Of a stretch of 64,000 nucleotides of DNA, positions 44,351 to 53,839 are shown piece after piece; within the stretch, counting starts at the first letter, position 1, and every line of letters starts with the position of its first letter. Made by a program: the position numbers and the translations under genes. The stretch comes from Hemileia vastatrix (Eukaryota; Basidiomycota; Pucciniomycetes; Pucciniales; Zaghouaniaceae), in NCBI GenBank assembly GCA_030280995.1, contig JASXTE010000001.1, positions 9,519,001 to 9,583,000 of the forward strand, in the 5' to 3' direction. Below the pieces are notes generated by a model. That model was not told where the DNA came from. It saw only the letters and a program-made list of their open reading frames with translations, and ran no database searches.

Positions 44351-45536
44351 TGGTAAGGTAAACTCTTACAGTCGCCTTGCTGTAAGCAGAATCCGGAGGA
44401 GATATGTGGATTTAGCTGAAAACCCCGTCCTTCCAATAAAAATAACAAAGTAGGTGTTCTAAATCACTAAGCTAACCAATCTACTTAGATCTGATTGATA
44501 AAAATAATGAAACTCTAAAATAATTAACGCTTATTGAGATTTAAAGAAAGTGGCTGTTGATAAAAGAAATACTGATGACAACAATTAAGGTGTACCAGTG
44601 AAAGATCTGAAAAGATTGACTTTTATGTTTTTATAATATTTTGAATTTTTATGAGGCAGCAATAATCAAGTCCCAGCAATGAAGACCTTTCTAAAGATAC
44701 CCTGTATGAAGTGTTATTTAAATTGTTGAGTTGTATTTCTAAGATGTTATGTAAAAAATAATAATGTTATAAGGGTATTACAAGTTATTTTAATTTGTTG
44801 AGTAATAAAAATTGAGACTGTAGTGGTTAAAGATTAAGCTGTATGATGTGTCCCCCCTCTCAATTTCGAGTTTGAGAGTCGCTTAAGTATTCCTAGTCAC
44901 GTGCCTAAGTTTTCCCCTCCAGAGCTCTTCCAGAGTCAATCCGGAGCCCTTACGGAGTCCGTACGGAGCCGGAACGGAGTCCGTACGGAGTCAAAGCGGA
45001 GTCCGTACGGAGTCAAAGCGGAGTCCGTACGGAGTCCGTACGGAGTCGAAACGGAGTCCGTCCGGACTTCCGGACTCAATTTAGAACCTTAAAACTATAA
45101 TAAAAAATCTAGAAAAATCACACATAATAGAGCTACTTCCCCTTTACCTACCAAACTAATTTTCGTAGTCTGCGCAGCTCTAATTACCCCGTGAAAATTC
45201 ATCAAAGTTAAGTAATTTTTGAAAAACGTAAATATTTCTATAAAACTTTAAAATTCATTTAAAAATATAAGAAAAATAGTAAAAATTCTGGGAAAATTTC
45301 CCAAGGTTCTTGAGTTACTCGACTTGATACTTATAAATTTTCAGACCGTAAAAATAAGTTTTCTCCGTAAAATAAATTGTATTTGTGTAGGCATTTGCTC
45401 GTGACCAATTTCTTCATATTTAAAACTCCAATAAATTAAATAAAACCCTTTTATAAAAAATAATAACGCCAATCTTGCACGCCGTAATAACTCCATTTAC
45501 GTACTTAGGTGCCGTACTAAACTTTAGGCTACCACA
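44351..45536 (-). repeat. 3' LTR of element E
   Basis: 1186 bp. It contains an array of palindromic GC-rich units (GGAGTCCGTACGGAGTC type) at 44926-45075, longer than in the 5' LTR (55796-55896); this accounts for the 44-bp length difference. GTCACGTG lies at 44896-44903. The upstream region of antisense gene 1 abuts it, so this LTR may also supply that gene's promoter. Confidence 0.9.
44926..45075. repeat. Tandem palindromic GC-rich array in E 3' LTR
   Basis: Repeats of CGGAGTCCGTACGGAGTC with variants GGAGTCAAAG and GGAGTCGAAA, in strongly AT-rich surroundings. The core CTCCGTACGGAG is self-complementary. The 5' LTR has fewer units (55796-55896) and B LTRs have a related array (CTCCGGAC..GAGCTC). 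Confidence 0.8.
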
Positions 45537-45659
45537 TCCTCCCTCCAATCGAGAATGTCCCCATTCTTATAACTTTGCATAAGTGGTTGAACACAATATT
45601 CATCTTTAACCTTCAACCACCATCTTCTTTAATCAACTATAAAATTCATCTTCATCAAT

Positions 45660-46353
45660 ATGTCTTCCAAAGAACTTGTCGCTCCATGTGAACTCTGCGC
45701 TCGATACCAGGTACCTTGTTTAATGTCCAATCCTAATCTTCCTGGCAGGACAGCTTGCGACTTATGCCGTGTAAAAAAAGTCAAATGCAACCGGCCAATA
45801 GTTCCTTCTAAAACAAACGTATATTTAGGACCAGCAGCTCTCCCTGATCCCTCAACTTCTAAAAAGCGATCCAAAATTCCTGTCTTCTTAAAACGAATAA
45901 GATCAAAAACAGCTTCAAAAGTTCAATCTTCATCAGCGGATCCCGGCCTAATTTTGCCTTCACAAGATCCTAATCCTATAACGCCAGTACCCCCAACTAA
46001 CTTTGCTGAGACTATGTTTCCTGGCTCTAAATGTAAGACCCTATTTATCTTACTAAAAAAAAACTTTTAATCAAAATTGACTAAACCTATAACTTAATAA
46101 CATATTTGAACTTCTAGCTGTTGAAATAACCAACACTGATGATGTTGGTAGAGTGAAGACGGACTATATCAATCATTACCCAAATTTTCATCGCTATCTT
46201 TTTCTTGACTTTACTAATGAGTTGAAACGAAAAATGCTGGCCTATTTTCAAGAAACTCCAGCTAATAACCATGAAGACCTCATGAAAAGAAGAATTTTAA
46301 TGCAAAGCTTTGATAATGATGTTGAACAATTTCAAAGAAATTATCTTTTCTAA
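45660..46353 (+). CDS. Antisense gene 1 of element E: 202-residue Zn2Cys6-type protein
   Basis: Exon 1 is 45660-46032; the intron 46033-46117 has GTAAGA...CTTCTAG; exon 2 is 46118-46353. Splicing keeps one frame of 203 codons including the stop. Residues 10-37 hold CX2CX6CX12CX2CX6C (CELC, C after ARYQVP, CDLCRVKKVKC), the spacing of the fungal Zn(II)2Cys6 binuclear cluster that binds DNA. Basic residues follow (SKKRSKIPVF, KRIRSKT), then a Pro/Ser linker and a conserved end (YINHYPNFHRYLFLDFTNE, TPANNHEDLMKRR, NYLF-stop) shared with B. It is far shorter than typical Zn2Cys6 activators and has no fungal-specific TF middle domain. It starts 124 bp from the 3' LTR. It could regulate the LTR or host genes, or aid targeting (inference). 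Confidence 0.75.
46033..46117 (+). other. Predicted intron of antisense gene 1 (E)
   Basis: 85 bp, donor GTAAGA, acceptor TTCTAG. Removal joins two frames that are otherwise separate and out of phase by the intron, and the downstream protein matches B. Its presence means the gene cannot be spliced from full-length element RNA, which is its antisense; it can persist through retrotransposition because introns are removed only from the opposite-strand transcript. Confidence 0.65.
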
Positions 46354-47505
46354 CAGTATAACTTGATAAAATTTTGTTTTTGCTTGGTCTTCTTAAACTT
46401 TCAACATAAATGATGTTTTCTTTCTTCTCTGGCTTGATATAACATAAAATAAAATAAAATAAATCTTGTGATGATTCCACTACTGAGAGCAAGGTTTGAA
46501 TCCCTTCAGACTCCCATATACCAGTCTTCCTTCTTGTCACAGCATTGAGAGAGTGGATCTTCCTATGAGCCGAATACTCCTGATTCCAACCTCATAGGGC
46601 CCCCCACTGAGCCGAATTCTATGATTCCAATCTCGCCATAAGGTCCTCCAAGCTTCACACCAAAAAAAAATGGCCTAACTATGAGGCACTAAAAAAAATC
46701 ATTCCCTAAAATCCAACTACCATCCTAACTTCTGATTCCTTCATCACAATTTTCAAACTTTGCTATACAGCAAACCAATAAAATACTTTTGCCAGGCTTC
46801 CAATAATAATATTAACTTTAGACCATGTTAAAGCGCCACAAATTTCACCTAATTGACCATTATGCTTTCCTTAGCATCATTACCACCTAAAATTTTAACC
46901 TCCTAAAGCTTATCAGCACCCAATTCCAGAAATAATTGAATAACCAGTTTAAAGTCTTAGTGGACAGTGATAAATTAAAAGATTGAATTGAGTTATCCAA
47001 ACAAGATTGACATTCCAGTTTAAAGTCTTGGTGGACCAAACATATAATCGATTGCCAGTTTATGGTCTTGGTGGACCAAAGATCGTTTAAGTGCATAAAT
47101 ATCTTGATATATTCCTAAGTAAGGCCTAGGCTTGACCAAAGATTGAATAAATTTGATAATCCAGTTTAATGTCATAGTGGACCAAACATTTGATCGACAA
47201 GTAATCCAGTATAAGGCCATAGTGGTCCAATGAATGTTGAATTATCCTGCAGATATTAATTTTCCAGTTTAAAGTCATAGTGGACTAAACAATGAATGAA
47301 CTACCAGTTTAAAGTCATGGTGGACCAAACATTTAATCGATAAGAAATCCAGTTTAGGTCATGGTGGACCCAACAGCTTGATAACAATCCAGTTTAAGGT
47401 CTTGGTGGACCTAACAACTTCTCTATCCTTGAACCCAGATTCTGCCACCAGCTTTCTTCATCCTAGTTTCAAGTTTTCTTCTTCAAAAAAATATCTCCTA
47501 ACAAG
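46354..47505. other. Spacer between antisense genes 1 and 2 (E)
   Basis: No gene. The distal half holds the mini-hairpin cluster 46944-47411. The nearer half (46354-46930) matches B 22020-22600 inverted (CTCTCAATGC...GAGCCGAATACTCCTGATTCC), so the whole spacer is conserved within the family. Confidence 0.7.
46944..47411 (-). repeat. Mini-hairpin cluster upstream of antisense gene 2 (E)
   Basis: About ten copies read on the minus strand: 46944-46966 (TGTC/GACT), 47015-47037 (GGTC/GACT), 47055-47077 (GGTC/GACC), about 47113-47137 (decayed), 47161-47183 (GGTC/GACA), 47206-47228 (variant), 47264-47286 (AGTC/GACT), 47304-47326 (GGTC/GACT), 47349-47370 (GGTC/GACC), 47389-47411 (GGTC/GACC). Loops are CACCAA, CACCAT, CACTAT or CACTAA; the tail is TTTAAACTGG or close. 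Confidence 0.8.
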
Positions 47506-48519
47506 ATGAAACCTTCTGACTTCATTGCTTCAGCTGATCAATCTTGCAAATACTGTGCCTTCACCCATAGGGAATGTATCTTCTCTTTTAACTGGCAAAA
47601 GCACACTTATAACAGGGCCTGTTTATCCTGCTATGAGAAGAAAAGAAAATGTTCTGGCTTGAACTGTGGTTCTTTCCCCATCACTGCTACTAGCTTCGCC
47701 GCCTTCTGCAATCCTCCTCCTTCTTCTTCACCTTCTACTCCACCCCCTATTCCATCAACCTCTAAAGATCCCATACCTTTTTCTCCATCAGCCTATTTAA
47801 ACCTTTCTCCATCACCTAATCCTCTGGGTCCTTCTCTCCAATCTAGACTTGCTGCTACTCCCCCAAGAACTATTGCTGCTCCCAGGGCCATGCTTCAACC
47901 TTCTAACAATTCTTCTCCTTCTTCCAACATCTTGAAGCACAAAAGGTCCTATAATAGCCAGCAGTCTTCATCTTCTCTTGTATCATCCAAAAGGCCCAGA
48001 ACATCTACTTCAAACACCAAATCCAACACCAGTCCTCCTCATCTATCAAAAATAAAAAATCCTTTCCTAAACATAAAAAATCCCACTCCATTACCAAGTA
48101 AGCCATTTATCTATGATCATGATAGTGTTGACACAGGTTAGTTGTCTCTTTTTATTTTCTTAATCTTCAGGTTTTAATTTGCTGATATTTTAATTTGATA
48201 AGCGTCCACCGGTTCTCCAATTTCATATTCTGCTTATGAACTACCAGAACCTAATCCAAGCTTTCCTAGAGTTCCCATTCACCTAGTGTCTGAAAAGCTT
48301 TTTGCCAATTTTAATAACCTTATCGCTTATTTCCAACGATACCCGCCCTCTGATAGATCAGAATCTTGGATGAGAGAGCAACTGTTAAGAGACCTTTTCA
48401 AAATAGCCAACTGGCTTCAACACTATCGTGACCGTGAAATAAGATTCGAATCCCAGGAAATCGATCAAGGTCCTTCTAAATTTTCTAATTTCGATTCTTC
48501 AAAAGATAACAACCCTTGA
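47506..48519 (+). CDS. Antisense gene 2 of element E: 315-residue Zn2Cys6-type protein
   Basis: Exon 1 is 47506-48136, the intron 48137-48202 (GTTAGT...GATAAG) and exon 2 is 48203-48519; 316 codons including the stop, with the same intron position and phase as B. Residues 14-46 contain CX2CX6CX14CX2CX6C (CKYC, C after AFTHRE, CLSCYEKKRKC), a Zn2Cys6-like cluster with a long middle loop. A Ser/Pro-rich region follows (about 60-150), then basic patches (KHKRS, SKRPRTS) and the conserved block YPPSDRSESWMREQLLRD, KIANWLQ near residues 255-285. It ends convergently with the integrase, 1.2 kb away. Likely a nuclear nucleic-acid-binding accessory protein; the function is inferred from the cluster alone. 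Confidence 0.75.
48137..48202 (+). other. Predicted intron of antisense gene 2 (E)
   Basis: 66 bp, donor GTTAGT, acceptor ATAAG. In B the corresponding intron (20908-20972, minus) begins with the same GTTAGT and splits the same codon phase after DSVD(T/S). Confidence 0.65.
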
Positions 48520-48612
48520 TGGTGCTCTTCCTGGTATGTAGCTTTCTTGAATAATGTTTGAAAAATAAAATATAAACATCTAAACTACCTAAAACTAACA
48601 TCCCTTTTATTA

Positions 48613-48616
48613 TTAT

Positions 48617-48662
<46 letters not shown>
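48613..48662. repeat. Homopolymer T tract of about 50
   Basis: Uninterrupted T run between the end of gene 2 and the stem-loop region. The true length is uncertain because long homopolymers are often mis-sequenced. Confidence 0.8.
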
Positions 48663-48667
<5 letters not shown>

Positions 48668-48707
48668 GCCCCCCGGCCATTTGATGAGCCGTACCCTCGA
48701 CATCATA

Positions 48708-49122
48708 CCCACATCCAAGTGCAACTTGATGTGGTTACACAATTTTGAGAAATTGAAAAGAAAATAAAATAAATGAAAGTTTTTAGAAGCTAATTTTTAT
48801 AATGATGATCACTGGGTGGGCTCCCTCCAATTTATAAAAATGATTAGAGACCACCAGTGAGCATCACCTTTACAATAATTCATAATATATATTAAAGAAA
48901 AGAAATCACAATTTTACATAAAAAAATCAAAAACAAAATAAAATAAAAGAATCTTGAATCCAGCGTTGAGAGCGGTGTCTCTTGATTCGTTCCAGTTTAT
49001 AGTCTTAGTGGACTTCCTAAAATTAAAAGACAAAGCCAGGATTCAACTAGAAACAGGGAAAATTTTGGAAACGAACATTATGGGGTAATTGTGTATAGAG
49101 CAGCCAGCCCATCAATTACCCC
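48708..49122 (-). ncRNA. Conserved structured spacer: three stem-loops (E)
   Basis: 48708-48735 (CCCACATCCAAG / CTTGATGTGG), 48803-48868 (TGATCACTGGGTGG / CCACCAGTGAGCA) and 49082-49122 (perfect GGGGTAATTG / CAATTACCCC). They correspond one-to-one and in order with B 20181-20209, 20050-20113 and 19773-19813. A mini-hairpin (AGTC-CACTAA-GACT) lies at 48992-49014. They lie between the 3' ends of convergent integrase and gene 2. Confidence 0.55.
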
Positions 49123-49338
49123 CACACTTGCCAATATTTAATTAAAAAGGTTCCCCTTTGAACACTTCTTCCAATAAATTTTAAAATTTTTCCAACACTA
49201 TCTTCACCCATATTTTAAGAATTTTAAATTTTGAAAATTTTCAATGAAGGTTTTCTCGTATTTCGTTATGTTTCATCACAGTTTCGTTGTCCATATACAG
49301 TGTAACGATAGTGAAGTATTTTGATAAAAAAAAGAAGA

Positions 49339-49600
49339 TAGTTTATCCTCGTTGCGGAGGTATAAATTTAATAAAAGTCATTAAAATTGTAGTTTATCCT
49401 CATTTCGGAGTTCGTCCATATAATTTCATAAATGTCATAGTTTATCCTCATTGTGGAGGAATCCATAAAATTTCGTAGATATCATAGTTTATCCTCATTT
49501 CGGAGGTTTTCATAAAATTTTGTTGATATCATAGTTTATCCTCATTTCGGAGGAATCCATAAAGTTTCATTGATATCATAGTTTATCCTCATTGTGGAGG
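49339..49600 (-). repeat. Six tandem mini-hairpin motifs after pol of E
   Basis: Minus-strand copies at 49339-49360, 49390-49411, 49438-49459, 49485-49506, 49532-49553 and 49579-49600, period 47-51 bp. Stem CCTC/GAGG (ACTC/GAGG in the second), loops CGCAAC, CGAAAT, CACAAT, CGAAAT, CGAAAT and CACAAT, tail ATAAACTA. The last ends about 100 bp from the integrase frame. B has three at the same place, A one. Confidence 0.85.
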
Positions 49601-49701
49601 AAGACTTCGGCACTCCTGGTGCCTCTAGGATAGAACCGTTTCACTTGATCGGCCGCTACCCTCTTCTTCAATACTACTCCATCCAACTCTTCTAGCACAT
49701 A

Positions 49702-51270
49702 TTAACCGCCGGAAACTTGCTCCTTGATTTTATACGGTCCATTCCACCTATCTGCAAACATTTTTCCCCACTGACTTTCCAAACTCCTATTATACACCAG
49801 GACCATATCTCCTGGGTTCAAAGGTTTCCTTAATCGATGTGCCAACCGCTCATCCCAATATCTAACTGATTGATTTCGGATCTTCATCATCCGCGAATAT
49901 GCCTTTTCTAAATATTCTTCTTTCTTTTCTAGCTGCATCATTCTTGCACACAATAATTCTTCAGTAGTTTTGACCGTGTCCCAGTCAACTCCAAGATATG
50001 ATTCAGCTTCTAAATCAACCGGTAAAACTGCTTTCTGTCCAAAAACAAGTTCATAAGGTGAAAATCCGGTCGTCCTTTTGGCAGTGATTCGATCAGCAAA
50101 TAAAACTAAAGGTAAATAGTGCCTCCACTTTTCAGCACTTGTCCCACACATTTTAACTAAAGCATCCTTAATAACTTGATGCCCTCTTTCAACCATGCCT
50201 TCAGCTTCAGGATAATATGGGGTTGCTACCCTAACCTTTGATCCAACTTTCAATACGGCCTCTTTAAACTCTGTCCCAAATTCAGGACCTCCATCTACCG
50301 TCACCAACTTCATCACCCCATACCTATATACCCAATTATTCAAAAAAAATTCTGCCACATTTTTGGCAGTTAAATTAATAAGAGGTGCTGCCTCTACCCA
50401 ACCAGATAAATCATCTCTGGCCACAATTAAATATTTATACCGTCCCTCTTTTATATGAACGGCATCTAAACTAACTCTCCCAAAGAGCGTATATTCACTG
50501 GTCGCGCGTCCAGGTTCTTTTGGCCTTAAATAACTTCGTCTTTGACATTCTTCGCATGACTGAACCCACTGTTTAACAGCCATCTTCATGCCAGGCCACC
50601 AAAATCGATCAGAAATTCTTCTAAACGTTTCTCCAACGCCTCTATGCCCGAGATCTTCATGCAGTGATTTCAAAACTAATTCTTGCCCCTTCTGTTGAGT
50701 TATAACTACTTGAGGATTTGGATACCTCCTCCTCATTAAACGTCGACCAGATAGGTAAAACGTAGATGACTTCCTCTTGATAGCCACCCATTCATCGTCT
50801 TCACAATCTTCTGGCCTCTCTAATGTCAACAAATATTTGACTAACAAAAAATAAAAACCAGTCTGACCCCAGACTTCATCTTGAAAATCGATTAATATAA
50901 CATCAATAGGGACTTCTCTATCACCAATATCACCTGCACATGAATGAGCCAATAATCGTTGACCCCTAAATAAATCTTTAATCAAGCTATGTCGACGTTT
51001 TTCTTCTGAACCTTTGGATCCTTCGAAAACCGTATTCAAATATACCTCTTTCTCTTTATCCACCTTTTTATTTAAATTCTCTAATTCTCCAACATATACA
51101 CCATTCCTTAATTTACTACTATCCCACACTACCAATCCATCTTCCTCTACATACACCACATCTTCTTCTACCTCCTCTCTGCCGAATTTATCTACACCTT
51201 TTTTCAACACCTTTTTTAACATAAAAACTATTTTCCAGTTTATCCTCTTGGTGGAGGTCATCTTCACCAT
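49702..51270 (-). CDS. Integrase of element E
   Basis: 522 codons from the ATG at 51270, but the true frame begins upstream in the pol linker. The ATG lies in the region overlapping pol (51188-51270), and the two frames differ by one base at A/G-rich repeats near 51200-51215, while in B the pol-integrase frame runs through this point. HHCC zinc domain: SLHEDLGHRGVGETFRR and CEECQRRSY. DDE: SLDAVH, TVDGGPEF, MVERGHQVIKD, all present. GPY-type end WNGPYKI. A TAA at 49699-49701 (Ser in B) cuts off about 30 residues (LEELDGVVLKKRV...). No chromodomain. Ty3/gypsy type; acts in the nucleus on element cDNA. Confidence 0.88.
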   Translation of the reverse strand: MVKMTSTKRINWKIVFMLKKVLKKGVDKFGREEVEEDVVYVEEDGLVVWDSSKLRNGVYVGELENLNKKVDKEKEVYLNTVFEGSKGSEEKRRHSLIKDLFRGQRLLAHSCAGDIGDREVPIDVILIDFQDEVWGQTGFYFLLVKYLLTLERPEDCEDDEWVAIKRKSSTFYLSGRRLMRRRYPNPQVVITQQKGQELVLKSLHEDLGHRGVGETFRRISDRFWWPGMKMAVKQWVQSCEECQRRSYLRPKEPGRATSEYTLFGRVSLDAVHIKEGRYKYLIVARDDLSGWVEAAPLINLTAKNVAEFFLNNWVYRYGVMKLVTVDGGPEFGTEFKEAVLKVGSKVRVATPYYPEAEGMVERGHQVIKDALVKMCGTSAEKWRHYLPLVLFADRITAKRTTGFSPYELVFGQKAVLPVDLEAESYLGVDWDTVKTTEELLCARMMQLEKKEEYLEKAYSRMMKIRNQSVRYWDERLAHRLRKPLNPGDMVLVYNRSLESQWGKMFADRWNGPYKIKEQVSGG

Positions 51271-53779
51271 AATCTAAACACAATAGTCCTGCCAGTTTAA
51301 CCTCATGGGGGAGGTATGGAAAGTCTTCAGCTCCTTTAGTGCTGGCTTTGATAATAGGTATATCTTCATCGAACTCTTCTGAGTCTGAATCTTCTTCAGT
51401 GGGTGGTCTCCTTGATAAACCATCTGGCATAGTAAAAGTCTTGCCAGGCTTATGAACTAAATCGAACGAAAAATGTTGAATAAAAGCTACCCATCTTGTC
51501 ATGGGTGCGTTCGGTAAACTTGGGGAATTAATCATCTGGATTAACGATTTCGCATCCACTTGCAACTCAAAATGTTGCCCCCACAAAATATGCTGAAGTT
51601 TCTTCAGTATTTTCGCCACACCACATAATTCCAATTTTGGTTGAGAATATCTTGATTCGACCTCAGTAAATACTACAGATTCATACCTAACTGGCCTGAT
51701 GTAACCAGCTTTATCCATCTGAGACAAAACCGCCCCAGCTGCAACCTGACTTGAATCAACTGCTAAATAAATTCTACCAGCATCTTTTCCATAATCTAAC
51801 TTGTGCAGGACTAAATCCTTCCCTACAACCTCCTTCAACTTCACAAACGCCTTCTCACACTCTTCATCCCACTCCCAGTCTGCATCCTTTCTCGTTAACC
51901 GTCTCAATGGAGCTGCCAATGAAGAAAAGTCCTTAATAAACATTCTAACATATACGCAAACGCCTAAAAACCCTCTAACTTCGGTCGTATTCTTGGGTCT
52001 TGGCCAGGACTGAATTTTGTTAACTTTCTTCTTGGACATAATCCTACCCTCTCTACATACCACATGGCCTAATATTTCTAAGGCTGGCACACAACATGAA
52101 AATTTTGAACCTGAAATAGTTAAACCAGCCTCTTCAATTCGAAACAAGATTCTTTCTAAAGTAATTGCAAACTCCCAAATGAATTTGCGTATCCCGGGAT
52201 TCTCTTCCAACACCTGGTTATCATAGTCGGTTGTTGGTCCCTTAATTCCTCCATCATCTATAAAGATTCCAGCATATTGTGGAATTTCATCTTGAAGGAT
52301 CCAAGCCATCTGAGCTTGATAAACTGCAACTGAATTTGTTGCTCCTTGAGGTAATCTTGTTAACTGTAAACGTCCAAGTGGCGTATCGAATGTAGTGAGA
52401 GGTCTTGAGTCCGGATGTAACTCTCTCTCATCATATCCACCCATAATATCTCCCAATCCATAGCACACTCTCCCTGCAAACGCTTCAACAAACTCCTCAG
52501 CACTAGGTGGTATCCCAGCATCCTTTATTGTAACCCTATTTAATTCCCTAAGATCATGAACAACTCTAAGCTTGCCATTCGGTTTCTTGATACAAAATAC
52601 AGGACTAGAATAACTTGACGTTGATTGCTCATACAGTCCAGTGCGTATCCGTTCTCTGACAACTTCGATATAAGCTTCTTTCAATGCAGCTGGAATAGGA
52701 ATCGGTTTCTGCTGCCACGGTTCATGACATACCACAGGAATCTTGTAAGGCTCCCCATAGGAATGCTTCAACACACCCCTCTCCTCTTCTACAAAAGCAA
52801 TGGCCTTCTCTCGCTTGACCATCACATCCAACAACAACTTCTTCTCTTCTCCAGACAACCAACCATCAGGTCCAAAATTAACAACACCCAGTCTCTCAAA
52901 AGTGATTCTTGACGTCTCAGAAAATTCAGGCGGATTCTTTACCAAGGGACTTTCATAAGGATCTCTTGATAACCTTGGTCTTCTCAAAGGTGGATTTAAT
53001 TCAGCAGGTAGCGGTTCATTAATAGGTCGAACTTTATTTGCTACTTTCTTATATTTGGCTGCGTCCACATCTAAATTAACTTGAGGTAAAACATTTTCTT
53101 TTGTATTGCCATTAAAACTTTCATCAAATGAATCTTCTTCATCACCAGAATCAGAATAAGAAAAATTAGAAAAATATTTTATTTCATTTTTAAATTTTAC
53201 CCTTTTCACCTCTCCCTCGTCTAATTTATAAACAGATTTTCCAACACCTTTGCTTCCCTTATCCAACAGTAAATCACCTGTAAAGAAAGTCGGCAGTTTA
53301 ACCTCTTGCTGGAGGACCGGAATTGAATTTTCACAAAAATTATTTTTTTGTGTTTTACTTATACTGAGATTTTTTATTGAGTTTTGATGAGTTAATTGCA
53401 GTTTACCCTCTTGCTGGAGGTCCAAAATAGAAGGAGATAATTGCAGTTTAACCTCTTGCTGGAGGCCCATAAACATACCCTTCCAATTTTTATCCAACCT
53501 AATTTGGCCCATTTTGCCTTTTTCACCATTTTTAAATTTAATAGAAAAACCGGGTAAATCCAATAAACATATAGAAAAGTCCAAAACGTATTTGCACTCC
53601 AAGGTAATATTAACAGAAAATAATTGAGAATCCACTTGAATTATCTCCAAGTGAGCTGACCTATTGCAATCCGGGATCTCATCCTGAGGAGAGATTACAA
53701 CATTAGAGCGATCAGCCCCTGCTACCCCAAAAAATGAGGGCATCCAAATTAATTTGAATCCTGAATAAGTTGAAGACAT
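51188..53779 (-). CDS. Pol of element E: reverse transcriptase and RNase H
   Basis: 863 codons. The ATG at 53779 lies 60 nt beyond the gag stop in the same phase. The N-terminal 250 residues are a linker with three LQQE(V/G)KL peptides (mini-hairpins 53294, 53399, 53444). RT: PSAEEFVEAF, LTRLPQGATNS, catalytic IFIDDGG near residue 505 (52255-52266). RNase H: AVDSSQ near 674, KLELCGV, VDAKSL near 740, MPDGLSRRP. The end carries two more motifs (51292, 51235) in LPHEVKLAG and LHQEDKLEN, then a frame change into integrase. No protease domain precedes RT, unlike B, so polyprotein processing would need help from another copy. All RT catalytic residues are intact. Confidence 0.9.
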   Translation of the reverse strand: MSSTYSGFKLIWMPSFFGVAGADRSNVVISPQDEIPDCNRSAHLEIIQVDSQLFSVNITLECKYVLDFSICLLDLPGFSIKFKNGEKGKMGQIRLDKNWKGMFMGLQQEVKLQLSPSILDLQQEGKLQLTHQNSIKNLSISKTQKNNFCENSIPVLQQEVKLPTFFTGDLLLDKGSKGVGKSVYKLDEGEVKRVKFKNEIKYFSNFSYSDSGDEEDSFDESFNGNTKENVLPQVNLDVDAAKYKKVANKVRPINEPLPAELNPPLRRPRLSRDPYESPLVKNPPEFSETSRITFERLGVVNFGPDGWLSGEEKKLLLDVMVKREKAIAFVEEERGVLKHSYGEPYKIPVVCHEPWQQKPIPIPAALKEAYIEVVRERIRTGLYEQSTSSYSSPVFCIKKPNGKLRVVHDLRELNRVTIKDAGIPPSAEEFVEAFAGRVCYGLGDIMGGYDERELHPDSRPLTTFDTPLGRLQLTRLPQGATNSVAVYQAQMAWILQDEIPQYAGIFIDDGGIKGPTTDYDNQVLEENPGIRKFIWEFAITLERILFRIEEAGLTISGSKFSCCVPALEILGHVVCREGRIMSKKKVNKIQSWPRPKNTTEVRGFLGVCVYVRMFIKDFSSLAAPLRRLTRKDADWEWDEECEKAFVKLKEVVGKDLVLHKLDYGKDAGRIYLAVDSSQVAAGAVLSQMDKAGYIRPVRYESVVFTEVESRYSQPKLELCGVAKILKKLQHILWGQHFELQVDAKSLIQMINSPSLPNAPMTRWVAFIQHFSFDLVHKPGKTFTMPDGLSRRPPTEEDSDSEEFDEDIPIIKASTKGAEDFPYLPHEVKLAGLLCLDYGEDDLHQEDKLENSFYVKKGVEKRCR
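51235..51314 (-). repeat. Two mini-hairpins in RNase H-integrase linker of E
   Basis: 51292-51314 (CCTC-CCCCAT-GAGG-TTAAACTGG) and 51235-51257 (CCTC-CACCAA-GAGG-ATAAACTGG), orthologous to B 17660-17682 and 17717-17739. Confidence 0.8.
53294..53465 (-). repeat. Three mini-hairpins in N-terminal pol linker of E
   Basis: 53294-53315, 53399-53420 and 53444-53465, all with stem CCTC/GAGG, loop CAGCAA and tail (T/G)TAAACTG. They encode LQQEVKL or LQQEGKL. Confidence 0.8.
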
Positions 53780-53816
53780 AAAGATAAAAAAAAAAAAATT
53801 TCAGCCGAGTTTAGGT

Positions 53817-53838
53817 AGTTTATCCTCATTTCGGAGGA
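53817..53838 (-). repeat. Mini-hairpin directly after the gag stop of E
   Basis: CCTC-CGAAAT-GAGG-ATAAACTA begins one or two bases after the gag TAA (53842-53840) and precedes the pol ATG (53779). The position suggests a role in pol expression, or simply insertion of the motif in a tolerated gap. A run of 13 T on the minus strand follows. Confidence 0.7.
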
Positions 53839-53839
53839 A

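Noticed and set aside
51188..51270. Programmed frameshift between E pol and integrase
   Set aside because: The change occurs in A/G-rich repeats, and in B the frame runs through this point, so a simple indel is more likely than a programmed site.
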